A stretch of DNA of 64,000 nucleotides from assembly GCA_965227875.1 (NCBI GenBank), contig OZ245783.1, forward strand, positions 1,116,001 to 1,180,000, given 5' to 3'. Below the pieces are notes generated by a model. That model worked only from the letters and a program-made list of their open reading frames with translations. It searched no databases and had not been told where the DNA came from. Numbering within the stretch: the stretch's first letter is position 1; every line of letters starts with the position of its first letter. Below, in pieces: positions 1-15,552 of this stretch. The position numbers and the translations under genes are program-made. Source of the stretch: G965227875 sp965227875 (lineage in GTDB: Bacteria; Pseudomonadota; Alphaproteobacteria; Rhizobiales; JAJFHC01).

Positions 1-40
1 CGGGCGACATTCACATATCGCTTTTTGGAGGATGTGTAAC

Positions 41-505
41 ATGCACTTCGATCTTACCCCCCTTTACAAGACCTCTGTCGGCTTCGACCGCCTTGCCCGT
101 ATGCTCGATTCCGTCAACGGACTCGAAACCGCCGGCAACGGTTATCCGCCCTACAACATCGAGCGTCTTGACGACAATCAGTACCGGATCACGATGGCGA
201 TCGCCGGTTTTGCCGAAGACGAACTGTCCATCGAGGTCAAGGAAAATGCCCTGACCGTATCGGGCAACAAGGCCCCGAGCGAGCAGACCCATGAATTCCT
301 TCACCAGGGCATTGCCGCACGCAACTTCGAACGGCGCTTCCAGCTTGCCGACTATGTCGAAGTGAAGGGCGCGTCGCTTGAAAACGGCCTGCTCCACATC
401 ACGCTCGAGCGCGAGCTGCCCGAGAAGATGAAGGCCCGCACGATCGAGATCGGAACGGTCGGCAAGGGCAAGAAGGCAAAGGCCATCGAACAGAAGGCCG
501 CCTGA
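41..505 (+). CDS. Small heat shock protein, Hsp20/IbpA-like
   Basis: ATP-independent holdase chaperone of the alpha-crystallin family; it binds unfolding cytosolic proteins and keeps them refoldable. The product is 154 aa. The N-terminus (FDLTPLYKTSVGFDRL) is the conserved IbpA-type arm, the alpha-crystallin domain spans about residues 36-127 with GLLHITLERELPE near its end, and the C-terminal I-x-I anchor is in RTIEIG (133-138). Length is normal for the family. An in-frame ATG lies at 32, but GGAGG at 27-31 is correctly spaced only for the ATG at 41, and family members start with this motif. A strong terminator follows, so it is probably monocistronic. The heat-shock promoter would lie outside the window. 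Confidence 0.95.
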   Translation: MHFDLTPLYKTSVGFDRLARMLDSVNGLETAGNGYPPYNIERLDDNQYRITMAIAGFAEDELSIEVKENALTVSGNKAPSEQTHEFLHQGIAARNFERRFQLADYVEVKGASLENGLLHITLERELPEKMKARTIEIGTVGKGKKAKAIEQKAA

Positions 506-531
506 CGCCTGAACCAACATCGCAATGATGG

Positions 532-559
532 AGGGCGCCCCGCCGGGGCGCCCTTTTTC
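532..559 (+). terminator. Rho-independent terminator of the hsp20 gene
   Basis: Perfect 10-bp stem (agggcgcccc / ggggcgccct) with a 3-base loop, followed directly by a T run. It lies 27 bases after the hsp20 stop. The converging threonine aldolase gene ends at 583, so it may also insulate that gene. Confidence 0.9.
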
Positions 560-582
560 TTTGGCGGGGCCTTGCGCCGCGC

Positions 583-1635
583 TCAGCCGAGCAGGCCGGT
601 AAACCTGTCGACATCGCCCGCCGTCGTGGCATAGGACGTCACCAGACGCACCAGGACCTCACCGTCATTGGCGCCGCGCTCGTCCGCCGGACCCGATCCG
701 GGCCATTCATGATAGACCGCGCCGGCCGCCCGCAGCGTCGCATCGAGCGTCTCCGGCATCACCACGAAGACCTCGTTCGCTTCGACGGGATAGGCGAGCC
801 TGGCGCTTCCGGACGCCGAAACCCCTTCGCCAAGCCGGGTCGCCATGGCGTTCGCATGGGCGGCGAGGTCGAGCCAGCGCCCGCCGTCCAGATAGGCCTC
901 CAGCTGCGCGCTGACGAAACGCCCCTTCGAGATGAGATGCCCGCCGCGCTTTCGCCTGAACATGATCTCGTCGGAAAGCGACGGGTCGAACGAAACGATC
1001 GCCTCCGCGGCCATGGCGCCGTTCTTGGTTGCGCCGAAGGACAGCACGTCGACACCGGCCCGCCACGTCAGGTCGGCTGGCGAGGCTCCCGTGCCCGCGA
1101 CCGCATTGCCGAACCGTGCGCCGTCCATGTGAACGCGCATGTTTCGCCCCCTGGCGATCTCGCACAGTTCCGCCACCGCCTCCGGCGAGTAGACCGTCCC
1201 CGTCTCGGTCGACTGGGTGAGCGTCAGGCAGGCCGCCTGGACCTGGTGCTGGTTGCCGGCGATCAAACCGTCGAGCACCGCGCGAAGGCCGCCGGGCGTG
1301 ATGCGGCCGTCCTCGCCCTCGACGGGAACGAGTTTCGCCCCGCCCGAATAAAGCTCCGGCGCGCCGCATTCGTCGACCATGACATGACTTTCGGGATGGC
1401 AGAGCACCGCGCCGTAGGGTGGCGTCAGGCAGGCGATGGATATGGCGTTGGCCGCCGTGCCCGTGGTCACCGGAAACACGCTGACGTCGCGCTCGAAGAC
1501 CTCGCCAAGGGCCTTTTCCACCCGCGCCGTCGCTTCGTCGGCCCCATAGGACGGGGCGGCGCCGGCGTTCACCCGCGCAAGGGCCTCCAGCATGCTCTCG
1601 TGCATGCCATAGACATTGTCGCTCGCAAAATTCAT
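583..1635 (-). CDS. ltaE: Low-specificity L-threonine aldolase / beta-eliminating lyase family
   Basis: PLP-dependent fold-type I enzyme, expected to split L-threonine or L-allo-threonine into glycine and acetaldehyde in the cytosol. The 350-aa product begins MNFASDNVYGMHESML. It shows the family's VFPVTTGTAANAISI cofactor-binding segment, HMDGARFGNA (the Asp contacts the PLP ring nitrogen) and FGATKNGA, whose lysine forms the Schiff base. Length fits the family. Its ATG overlaps the stop of the upstream S9 peptidase gene by four bases (ATGA), so the two are translationally coupled. Substrate stereospecificity cannot be read from sequence. Confidence 0.9.
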   Translation of the reverse strand: MNFASDNVYGMHESMLEALARVNAGAAPSYGADEATARVEKALGEVFERDVSVFPVTTGTAANAISIACLTPPYGAVLCHPESHVMVDECGAPELYSGGAKLVPVEGEDGRITPGGLRAVLDGLIAGNQHQVQAACLTLTQSTETGTVYSPEAVAELCEIARGRNMRVHMDGARFGNAVAGTGASPADLTWRAGVDVLSFGATKNGAMAAEAIVSFDPSLSDEIMFRRKRGGHLISKGRFVSAQLEAYLDGGRWLDLAAHANAMATRLGEGVSASGSARLAYPVEANEVFVVMPETLDATLRAAGAVYHEWPGSGPADERGANDGEVLVRLVTSYATTAGDVDRFTGLLG

Positions 1636-3608
1636 TTCGCCCCGCTCTTCTCACCGAGATCGATTGCCGGAAGATCCTCGTCGGACCCAAGCCCGAACAC
1701 GGCATTGTAGAACGCGTGTTCATGACCGAGGCTGTCTATCAGGGTTTGGGATTGCCGGAAACCATGGCCTTCGCCCTCGTATTCGCGATAGATCACGGGC
1801 ACGCCGTTTTCCCGCAGCGCATGGGCGATCGCGCGCGACTGGTCCGGCGGGACGACGAAATCCTCAAGCCCCTGCAACAGCAGGACCGGCACCGTGATTT
1901 GTGACGCGTGAAAGAGCGGCGAAAGCTCGCGATAGGCCTCTGGCGGTGCGTCGGCGGCGATGCCGGTCAGGGTCTCGATGTATCCCGCCTCGAACTTGTG
2001 CGTCGTGCAGGCGAGCCGGTAGACGTCGGATATTCCGTAATAGCTCACGCCGGCGGCGAAAGCGTCATGACGGACCAGTGCGCTGAGCACCGTGTAGCCG
2101 CCCGAGCTGCCGCCCGATATGGCGATCCTGCGCGCGTCCGCCAGCCCCTGTTCGCCCAGCCACCGCGCCGCGGCGGCCAGATCGGCCGCGTCCGACAGGC
2201 CCCAGCGGCGGTCGAGCGCACGCCGGTACCGGTTTCCGTATCCGAAACTGCCCGCAAAATCGACGTCGAGAATCGCGAAACCACGGCTCGTCCAGTACTG
2301 TATCTTCGGCTTGAAGCCGCGGTCGGTGTATCCCGTCGGCCCGCCATGCACGAGCACGATCGCGGGCGGACGGGCATCCTCCGGCCCCCGGTATCGGCTG
2401 TTCTTCGGAGGATAATAGAGGCCGCAGATCTGCTGGCCGCCGTCGCCGGGCAGCCAGACGCATTCGCCCACGGAGATATCCTCGGGTCCGAGCGGGATAT
2501 CGGCGGCGGTCCGGATCTTCACCAGATCAGCCGGCCCGCCATGTGAGCTGCGGTAGCCTGCGGCAAAACCGACGATCGCCGAAGGACCGTCGTCGAAGGT
2601 CGCCGCACCGAAGCACCGGTCTCCCGAACAGCACACATTCTCGAGGCTGCGCAGACCCGGCGCGACCGGCTGTTCATCGTCTTCCGTCAACCGCAAGAGC
2701 CTGAACTCGCCCTTCTCGAGAACCGAAAACACCAGGCTGCCGTCGTCCAGGCGGTCCCAGGACCGCATGCCGAGGCTCCACTGGGGGCGGCCGAACTCGG
2801 CCTCTCGCAGGCTGAGACACCGCAATTCCGCATTCTCGTAGCACCACGGCTGCCCGAACTCGTCCGGGTTCCACGTGAAGACCAGCCGGTCCCTGCCTGT
2901 CCATCCGGGCTGGAACACCGCCGACCCGTCCCCGCCGGCGATGCGATCCGGCCGGATGACCGCACCCGCGTCGTCCAGTTCGGCCACCACCAGCGCCGCG
3001 TTGTCCCACGGCATGGCGGGCAGGTTCCATTCGAGCCACGCCAGCCGTGTCCCGCCCGGCTCGACAGCCGGCATGGCATAGAAATCCGCGCCTTGCGCGA
3101 GCGGCACCGGTTCGCCCCGGTCGTCTCCCGCCAGCGCAATGGCGACAAGGCAGTTCACGGGGTGGCCGTGTCCCTCGTCCTCCGGCGGATGAAGTTCGCC
3201 CACCGCGATGAGACGGTCTCGACCGGGATCCTCGACGATGTTGGCGAAGCGCCAGCCCGGCGCCTCGGTGATGCGGTCGATATCGCCGTCCGGCCTCAGC
3301 AGGTAGACATCCTGGTCGTCCCCGTTGACGAAGAAGATGCCTTTCCCGGTCAGCGAAAATTCGCCGCCGCCATATTCGTGAACCCTGGACCGTGCCGAAT
3401 AGGGCGCGGGCAGAAGGTCCCGCACAGCCCCGTCCGCCTCGCGACAGACGATGACGGCGCGGCCCTTGTCCCAGGGCCTGGATTCCGTCCAGTAACAGGC
3501 GCCCCCCGAGGCCGCGACACTCCCGAAACGCAGGGTCTTGCCCGCGACCATCTCCGCATCGACCGTCGAGCGCCAGGTGCCATAGGGTGCGATCGTCGGG
3601 TTCGCCAT
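1632..3608 (-). CDS. S9 family peptidase (prolyl oligopeptidase-like, acylaminoacyl-peptidase type)
   Basis: Serine peptidase that would cleave short peptides or acylated amino acids in the cytosol. The 658-aa product has an N-terminal beta-propeller-like half (to about residue 390) and a C-terminal alpha/beta-hydrolase. The nucleophile elbow is GGSSGGYT, the acid lies in GLEDFVVPP and the histidine in GEGHGF. No signal peptide is visible. The open frame runs further upstream, but MANPTIAPYGTW is preceded by GAGGAA at good spacing, so the ATG at 3608 is chosen. It is the first gene of a two-gene unit with the aldolase and diverges from gltB. The natural substrate is unknown. Confidence 0.88.
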   Translation of the reverse strand: MANPTIAPYGTWRSTVDAEMVAGKTLRFGSVAASGGACYWTESRPWDKGRAVIVCREADGAVRDLLPAPYSARSRVHEYGGGEFSLTGKGIFFVNGDDQDVYLLRPDGDIDRITEAPGWRFANIVEDPGRDRLIAVGELHPPEDEGHGHPVNCLVAIALAGDDRGEPVPLAQGADFYAMPAVEPGGTRLAWLEWNLPAMPWDNAALVVAELDDAGAVIRPDRIAGGDGSAVFQPGWTGRDRLVFTWNPDEFGQPWCYENAELRCLSLREAEFGRPQWSLGMRSWDRLDDGSLVFSVLEKGEFRLLRLTEDDEQPVAPGLRSLENVCCSGDRCFGAATFDDGPSAIVGFAAGYRSSHGGPADLVKIRTAADIPLGPEDISVGECVWLPGDGGQQICGLYYPPKNSRYRGPEDARPPAIVLVHGGPTGYTDRGFKPKIQYWTSRGFAILDVDFAGSFGYGNRYRRALDRRWGLSDAADLAAAARWLGEQGLADARRIAISGGSSGGYTVLSALVRHDAFAAGVSYYGISDVYRLACTTHKFEAGYIETLTGIAADAPPEAYRELSPLFHASQITVPVLLLQGLEDFVVPPDQSRAIAHALRENGVPVIYREYEGEGHGFRQSQTLIDSLGHEHAFYNAVFGLGSDEDLPAIDLGEKSGAK

Positions 3609-4097
3609 GTCCGGTTCCTCGTTTGGCTGCGTTTCGAACGCATAACAATCTTGCAAATTTGAGCCATTCAGCGCAGTTTCCGAACGGGGAATAGCCTGCT
3701 TGAACAAGAAGAACAAATCTGGCATTTTCTCGCCAGCAAAAAAGGGACAGTGATGTTGCCGCTTTTTTTTGCTGACGTGAACCGTCGCATGGATGTGAGA
3801 CGTCGACGGTTCAATGGATCGCAACCGCACGCGCCGCGCTGAAGGCGCTGAGGCGGCTCCGCTGATCCGCACAGGGGACGAAACCCGGCCACAGCCGAAT
3901 ACGTTCCACCGCCGGTGGCTCGCAGCCATCCAGCCGGCAAAATCGAAGGCGGCCGTGCAGCGAGAGACGAAACGTCCGGCTACACGACGGTCGAACAGGA
4001 ACGCGCAGGCGACTTGCGCGAACCCTCGACCGACCCGAAAATCGCAGACGTCACGCCGCATCCCGCTGGCAGGACGCAACAGGAGAGGGTTACGCAA
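3609..4097. promoter_or_regulatory. 489-bp divergent control region between S9 peptidase and gltB
   Basis: No convincing gene. The region contains two perfect 10-bp-arm inverted repeats in tandem: cagcaaaaaa (3734-3743) pairing with ttttttgctg (3765-3774), and tgaaccgtcg (3778-3787) pairing with cgacggttca (3804-3813). The gltB ribosome-binding site AGGAGAGGG is at 4081-4089. The repeats could be operators or RNA stem-loops in a long gltB leader. I cannot assign promoter boxes with confidence. Confidence 0.55.
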
Positions 4098-8828
<4,731 letters not shown>

Positions 8829-8830
8829 CG

Positions 8831-10249
<1,419 letters not shown>

Positions 10250-10257
10250 GTAGGTAT

Positions 10258-10279
10258 CCGCGGCCGGGAACGGCCGCGG
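10258..10279. terminator. Hairpin between convergent gltD and SGNH hydrolase genes
   Basis: Perfect 8-bp GC stem ccgcggcc / ggccgcgg with a 6-base loop, 8 bases after the gltD stop. No T tract follows on either strand, so termination is inferred only from its position between converging genes. Confidence 0.4.
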
Positions 10280-10297
10280 TCCGGTCCGTCAGGCCTG

Positions 10298-11359
10298 TCA
10301 GTCCGCGTTCCAGCGGAAATCGTCGCCGCGGCCCGGTTTGGCCTCCAGCGTGTCGCCGAGGACGAGCACCTTGTAGGCTGGCGATTCGGGCGAAAGCGTT
10401 CCCGTCCTCGAATCCGGTTCGCCCGCGCCGTCGCCCACCGAAACCCCGTCCGTCCCGCCGGGACCGAGCACGAACTCGGTCGATGCGCCCGTACCCGTGG
10501 GGTCGATCAGGCCCGGCGTCTGCTCGCCTTCGTTGGCGCCGGGGGCCGCGATCACGCTTTCGCCTTCGAACACCGGGCCGGAGGCGAGAAACTCACGGAT
10601 CGGCTGTTCCGCGATCGCCGCGAACTTGCGGTAACCCGCCGGGGTGAAATGCAGGCCGTCATTGGCCCGCAGCCGGCGCCGGCGCCCGGTGATGTCCTCC
10701 CCGTAGGACGTCCACTGGCCCGCGCCCTTGTCGAATACGTCCCACGTGGGAATGAAGGTCACGCCGTTGGCCTCCGCGTTTTCCTTGACGACATCGTTCA
10801 GCAGCGTCAGGGCCGCGCGGTATTTCGGCCCGCGGACGATCGGAAGCCCGAGCCAGTAGAGCTTGATGCGCCGCTTGACGAACGCCTTCATGAATCGGTC
10901 GACGCGATCATTGTAGATCTTGAGGAACTCGTCCGTTCCGAACCGGTGGCGGCCGTCGGACTTGCGCATACGCTGGCGATCGTAGGCCCCCATCAGCACG
11001 AAGGCGATGTCCATCTTCTCGTTTTCGAGGATGGCGTCGATTTCCTCCGCCCAGTCGAAATAATCGACCCGCACGAAACCGCTGGAGGGCCGCACGACCT
11101 TGGTGATGCTGACGCTCTTGTCGCCGCGGAAGGCCTGCCTGAGGCCGGACCAGACGCCGTCGGCCAGGGAATCCCCGAAGACGTAGACCTTGACTTCGCG
11201 GCCCTGCCGCGCGCCGGTCTCCTCGTCGCCGATCGGGTCTGTGGACGTGATCAAATCATCGCCGGCGCCCGTATCCTGTGCGAACGCGGGTCCGATCCCC
11301 GTCCACGACATGGCGAGGCACACTGCGGCAACGGCAAGAACTCTACGCAACATCGGCAT
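10298..11359 (-). CDS. Secreted SGNH-hydrolase-type esterase (DUF459-like)
   Basis: Putative exported esterase or acyl hydrolase, 353 aa. A signal peptide is clear (MPMLRRVLAVAAVCLAMSWTGIG, then AFA-QD as a probable cleavage site). Block I of the SGNH fold is VFGDSLADG with the nucleophilic Ser; the Asp-x-x-His pair is in NDGLHFTPAGY near residue 240. The last roughly 90 residues are Gly/Thr/Glu-rich and probably disordered. It lies 12 bases downstream of a lytic transglycosylase gene and is probably co-transcribed with it, which suggests (inference) removal of acyl groups from peptidoglycan or an envelope polymer. Confidence 0.82.
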   Translation of the reverse strand: MPMLRRVLAVAAVCLAMSWTGIGPAFAQDTGAGDDLITSTDPIGDEETGARQGREVKVYVFGDSLADGVWSGLRQAFRGDKSVSITKVVRPSSGFVRVDYFDWAEEIDAILENEKMDIAFVLMGAYDRQRMRKSDGRHRFGTDEFLKIYNDRVDRFMKAFVKRRIKLYWLGLPIVRGPKYRAALTLLNDVVKENAEANGVTFIPTWDVFDKGAGQWTSYGEDITGRRRRLRANDGLHFTPAGYRKFAAIAEQPIREFLASGPVFEGESVIAAPGANEGEQTPGLIDPTGTGASTEFVLGPGGTDGVSVGDGAGEPDSRTGTLSPESPAYKVLVLGDTLEAKPGRGDDFRWNAD

Positions 11360-11371
11360 TACTCCCGGCCG

Positions 11372-12613
11372 TCAGCTTCCCTTCTTGAGCCTTCTCAAAA
11401 GCTTGAGGCTCGCGAACCCGTCCGGCACCAGCCCGGCCCGCTTCTGGTAGGACCGGATGGCCGACTCCGTGCCCGTGCCGATGAGACCGTCGATCCGCCC
11501 GCGGTAGAACCCGCGCCGGCGCAGGAGCGTCTGCAGTTCCCGTTTCTGCACCGCGGTGAGCGGGCGCACGTCCTGCGGCCATTCCCCGATCACGCCCTTG
11601 CGGCCGCGCAGGCGATCCGCCAGCAATCCCACCGCCAGAGCGTAGGCGACGGAATTGTTGTACCGCATGATGGAGCGAAAATTGTCGTAAATGAGGAAGG
11701 CCGGACCCTCGCCGCCGGCGGGAAGCACGATCGAACCGGGCCGTGCCCATGCCCCGAACTTGCGGCCGTCGGCCCGCTTGACGCCCAGCCCGACCCAGTC
11801 GGCCGTGGACTTGCGGATCCTGCGCGAGGCGAGCGCGTAGCGGAACCCCCGCGGCAGAACGACTTCGTGTCCCCAGGGCTGGCCCTTGCGCCACTTGGAT
11901 GCGCGCAGATAGTTCGCCGTTGACGCCAGCGCGTCCGACACCGTGTTCCAGATGTCCCGCCGCCCGTCGCCGTTATAGTCGACCGCATAGCCGTTATAGG
12001 TCGTCGGAATGAACTGGGTATGGCCCATGGCGCCGGCCCAGGACCCCTTCATCTGATCGGGCGTGATGTCGCCGCGCTGGAGGATCTTCAGGGCGGCGAT
12101 GAGCTGTGACCGCCCGAACCTCTTGCGGCGGCCCTTGTAGCCGAGCGTGGCGAGCGCCCGGACCACATAGTGATCGCCCTTGTGGCTGCCGAAATTGCTT
12201 TCCATGCCCCAGATCGCGGCGACGATGTAGCGGTCGACGCCGTATTTCCGCTCGATGGCGGCAAGCGTCTTGCGCCAGTTCTCCATTTCGCGCGTGCCGG
12301 TTTCCACCCGCTTGTCCGACACCGCCGTCTTGAGATACTCCCAGATCGGCTTGGCGAACTCGGGCTGGTTGCTGGCCGCCCTCAGGACTTCGGGATCCGG
12401 CCGCACGCCCTTGAACGCGCGATTGTAGGTCCGGGTCGAGACACCGGAGCGGCGCGCCTGCTTGCGGAACGACTTGACCCACCTGTCGAACGCCGCGGCC
12501 CTCGCCTCCCCCGTCGGGGCATACGCGCCGTCGACACCGGGCACGCCCAGAACGAACATCGTGGCCAGGCAGAACGGTTTGAGTATTGAACGAAAGCGGA
12601 ATGCATCCAGCAT
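11372..12613 (-). CDS. Lytic murein transglycosylase, MltB/SLT_2 family, with peptidoglycan-binding domain
   Basis: Cleaves the MurNAc-GlcNAc bond to form 1,6-anhydro ends in the periplasm. The product is 413 aa. It has an N-terminal export signal, the catalytic glutamate in WGMESNFGS, the substrate-groove motif GAMGHTQFIPTTY, and a C-terminal PG_binding_1 domain (about 350-410, with GLIGTGTESAIRSYQ). An upstream GTG/TTG-type extension is possible, but MLDAFRFRSILKPF with AGGGA ahead gives a proper signal peptide, so the ATG at 12613 is used. First gene of a pair with the SGNH hydrolase. Confidence 0.9.
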   Translation of the reverse strand: MLDAFRFRSILKPFCLATMFVLGVPGVDGAYAPTGEARAAAFDRWVKSFRKQARRSGVSTRTYNRAFKGVRPDPEVLRAASNQPEFAKPIWEYLKTAVSDKRVETGTREMENWRKTLAAIERKYGVDRYIVAAIWGMESNFGSHKGDHYVVRALATLGYKGRRKRFGRSQLIAALKILQRGDITPDQMKGSWAGAMGHTQFIPTTYNGYAVDYNGDGRRDIWNTVSDALASTANYLRASKWRKGQPWGHEVVLPRGFRYALASRRIRKSTADWVGLGVKRADGRKFGAWARPGSIVLPAGGEGPAFLIYDNFRSIMRYNNSVAYALAVGLLADRLRGRKGVIGEWPQDVRPLTAVQKRELQTLLRRRGFYRGRIDGLIGTGTESAIRSYQKRAGLVPDGFASLKLLRRLKKGS

Positions 12614-12721
12614 GCGATGTGTCCCTGAACTGTAAAGTTGCCGCAACAGGGTGATTCTCGCACCTTCTAGCAAGAAAACCCGGGCGAATACAGGGCGGGA
12701 CTTCTGGCCGCGCAGGCCGCT

Positions 12722-13714
12722 TCAGGCGGCGCTGGCGATTTCCTTGAGATGCCTCTCCCAGTTGAGGGCACCGGAAACGATCTCGTCGAGTTTGTCGTGC
12801 CGCGGCGACCATCCGAGGACCTGGCGGATCTTGTCCGCACCGGCGACGAGTGCCGGCGGGTCGCCCGCGCGGCGCTGCGCATGCCGGACGTCGAGCGGCC
12901 GGCCGGCCGCACGCTCCACGGCGGCGACCACTTCCAGAACCGAGGCGCCACGGCCGTACCCGCAGTTGAACACGTCGCTGCGGCCACCCTCGCGAAGATA
13001 TCCAAGCGCGTTCAGGTGCGCACCGACGAGGTCGGACACGTGGATGTAGTCGCGAATGCAGGTCCCGTCCGACGTATCGTAGTCGAGGCCGAAAATGTCG
13101 AGGTGGCTGCGGTCGCCGAGTGCGGCCTGGCAGGCCACCTTGATGAGATGGGTCGCCCGGGGCGTCGACTGGCCGGTGCGGCCCTGCGGATCGGCCCCGG
13201 CCACGTTGAAGTAGCGCAGGGCAACATAGGACAGTTCGTGGGCGACCGAGGCATCCCGCAACATCCACTCCGTCATCAGCTTGGATGACCCGTAGGGCGA
13301 GATCGGGTTGAGCGGCTCCTCTTCGAAGACCGGATTGTTTTCGGGGATGCCGTACACCGCCGCCGTGGACGAGAAGATGAAACAACGGACTCCCGCCTCG
13401 ACGGCGGCCTCGATCAGGGCCCGCGATTTCACGGTGTTGTTGTTGTAGTACCCGAGCGGATCGACGATCGAGTCGGGCACGACGATCGAGCCAGCGAAAT
13501 GGATGATCGCGTCGACATCGTGCCGGATGAGCACGTCGCGGACGAGATCCATGTTGCCGACGTCGCCTTCGACGAGCGTCGCGCGCTGCGGCACGGCCCA
13601 GCGGAACCCGGTCGAGAGGTTGTCCAGAACCACGGTCTTCTCGCCCGCGTCGACGAGGGCTGCCGCCATATGGCTGCCGATGTAACCCGCACCGCCTGTA
13701 ACCAGGACACTCAT
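12722..13714 (-). CDS. galE: UDP-glucose 4-epimerase
   Basis: Interconverts UDP-glucose and UDP-galactose for surface polysaccharide and LPS synthesis. The 330-aa product is an extended short-chain dehydrogenase. It has the N-terminal NAD motif VTGGAGYIGSH, the DNLSTG segment that follows the second strand, and the catalytic Y-x3-K in SPYGSSKLMTE, with a Ser/Thr in FSSTAAVYG. Length is typical. It is divergent from galU, which supplies UDP-glucose, so the two probably share a control region (13715-13926). Confidence 0.95.
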   Translation of the reverse strand: MSVLVTGGAGYIGSHMAAALVDAGEKTVVLDNLSTGFRWAVPQRATLVEGDVGNMDLVRDVLIRHDVDAIIHFAGSIVVPDSIVDPLGYYNNNTVKSRALIEAAVEAGVRCFIFSSTAAVYGIPENNPVFEEEPLNPISPYGSSKLMTEWMLRDASVAHELSYVALRYFNVAGADPQGRTGQSTPRATHLIKVACQAALGDRSHLDIFGLDYDTSDGTCIRDYIHVSDLVGAHLNALGYLREGGRSDVFNCGYGRGASVLEVVAAVERAAGRPLDVRHAQRRAGDPPALVAGADKIRQVLGWSPRHDKLDEIVSGALNWERHLKEIASAA

Positions 13715-13926
13715 GTCGTTTTCCAGTCGTCAAGGCCGGTGTCGCGCCCCCTGGCGGAACCGGCGTCCCCCTGTGCCCGTTATCCGGGTCCCCGTTCGCG
13801 ATCGTGCATTCGGACAGATACGCAGTCCGAAGTCGTTCGCGGTTCATGTTCTCTAAAACACTACACTCTAAACGTTGAATTCTGGTAACCGTCACCCGAC
13901 TGTCTTTCGAACCACAAGGTAAGTTC

Positions 13927-14802
13927 ATGGCAAGACCAATCAAGAAGGCCGTGTTTCCCGTTGCCGGGCTCGGCACGCGGTTTCTCCCGGCAACCAAGGC
14001 CATGCCCAAAGAAATGCTCACGATCGTCGACCGGCCGGTCATCCAGCTCGCCGTCGACGAGGCCCGCGAGGCCGGCATCGACCACTTCGTCTTCGTCACC
14101 GGCCGCAACAAGGGGGTCATCGAAGATCACTTCGACAAGCAGTTCGAACTTGAAGCCACCCTGCGCCAGCGCGGCAAGGTCGAGGAGCTGTCGCTGCTCG
14201 ATTCCGATCTTCCCGGTGCCGGCCAGTCCAGCTTCACGCGCCAGCAGGAGCCGCTCGGTCTCGGCCATGCGGTCTGGTGTGCCCGCGAGCTCGTCGGTGA
14301 CGAGCCGTTCGCCCTGCTGCTGCCCGACATGCTCGTGAAGGCGGGCACGGGTTGTCTCGCGCAGATGATGCCGGTCTACGAGGAACGGGGCGGCAATGTC
14401 ATCGCCGTCGAGGAAGTTCCCGAAGACGAGGCCCATCGCTACGGCATCGTCGACAATGCCGGGTCGCAGGACGACGCGTTCGAGATCTCCGGAATGGTGG
14501 AAAAACCGCCGCGCGGCGAAGCCCCCTCCAATCTCATGATTTCCGGACGTTACATCCTGCAGCCCGAAATTTTCGGCCTCCTGGAGTCCCAGACCACCGG
14601 GTCCGGCGGCGAGATCCAGCTTACCGATGCGATGATCAGGCTGATGGACGACCAGCGCTTCACCGGACTCAGGTTCGACGGCGAAACGTTCGATTGCGGC
14701 GACAAGGTCGGCTTTCTCGCCGCCAATGTCGCCTATGCCCTCGACCGCCCCGACATTTCCGACCGCTTCCGCGAAGAGCTCCGCAGGCTGGCCGGCCTGT
14801 AG
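13927..14802 (+). CDS. galU: UTP--glucose-1-phosphate uridylyltransferase
   Basis: Makes UDP-glucose from UTP and glucose-1-phosphate; cytosolic. The 291-aa product starts with the nucleotidyltransferase signature VFPVAGLGTRFLPATKAMPKE-type segment (residues 9-28) and contains LPDMLV and the MVEKPP segment of the sugar-binding region, then FDCGDKVGFLAAN near the C-terminus. AAGGT lies 6 bases before the ATG. It faces away from galE across a 212-bp gap and supplies that enzyme's substrate. Confidence 0.96.
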   Translation: MARPIKKAVFPVAGLGTRFLPATKAMPKEMLTIVDRPVIQLAVDEAREAGIDHFVFVTGRNKGVIEDHFDKQFELEATLRQRGKVEELSLLDSDLPGAGQSSFTRQQEPLGLGHAVWCARELVGDEPFALLLPDMLVKAGTGCLAQMMPVYEERGGNVIAVEEVPEDEAHRYGIVDNAGSQDDAFEISGMVEKPPRGEAPSNLMISGRYILQPEIFGLLESQTTGSGGEIQLTDAMIRLMDDQRFTGLRFDGETFDCGDKVGFLAANVAYALDRPDISDRFREELRRLAGL

Positions 14803-14959
14803 AATCCCGCTCGCGAGACGCCCTGACCCGACAGGAAGCAGTCGATCCTGAACGGCCATATCGGCCTGGAGGACGGACGGTGGACCTTCGCGCGCACTTG
14901 GCAACATCGTTCGGATGTCGTTAGCTTCGTATTCCCCCTTCAACGGAAGGAGACGAGCG

Positions 14960-15451
14960 ATGACGAGAAACGAAGGCGGATGTCTTTGCGGCCGCATTCG
15001 TTATGCGACCCTGGCAAGGCCGACCCGGGTAACCGTTTGTCATTGCCGGTTCTGCCAGAAAGCGACAGGTTCCGCCTACATGGTCGAACCCATTTTCGAC
15101 AGGAACGATTTCGTTCAGCTGGAAGGCTCGCCCAAGACTTACGACACTGTCTCGCAAGGGTCCGGCAAGAAGGTCCACGTCCATTTCTGTGGCGACTGCG
15201 GCACCAAGCTGTGGTTGAGTTTCGAGCGGTTTCCGGACGCCGTCGGGGTCTATGCAGGAACTTTCGACGACCCCTGCTGGTTTCCGATCGACCCGGCCTC
15301 CTCCAAGCACATCTTCCTGGGCGTGGCGCGGTCAGACACGATCGTGCCCGAGGGTGTGCCGACATTCGTTGAACACGCGACAACGAACGATGGCGCAGAA
15401 CAGGAGGCGACGGTCTTCTCCGCGCCCCACAGGATCGGATCTAAAACGTAG
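14960..15451 (+). CDS. GFA (CENP-V/glutathione-dependent formaldehyde-activating) family protein
   Basis: Small zinc-binding protein of the Mss4-like fold, 163 aa. Zinc ligands are visible as GGCLCGRIRY, CHCRFCQKATG and FCGDCGTKLW, the standard GFA pattern. The start at 14960 is set by GGAAGGAGA just ahead; an in-frame start at 14915 has no such site. Despite the family name, most members have no proven formaldehyde activity, so I assign the family only. It follows galU by 157 bases and converges with the beta-barrel gene. Confidence 0.85.
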   Translation: MTRNEGGCLCGRIRYATLARPTRVTVCHCRFCQKATGSAYMVEPIFDRNDFVQLEGSPKTYDTVSQGSGKKVHVHFCGDCGTKLWLSFERFPDAVGVYAGTFDDPCWFPIDPASSKHIFLGVARSDTIVPEGVPTFVEHATTNDGAEQEATVFSAPHRIGSKT

Positions 15452-15552
15452 AACCGGGCGGACTGCAGGATCGCCGACGCGCGGTTCGAACCGAGCGGAA
15501 CCCGGCTGTCCGCAATGCCGTCGCCGGTTGCCGCCGACAACAAGGCCGGGCG

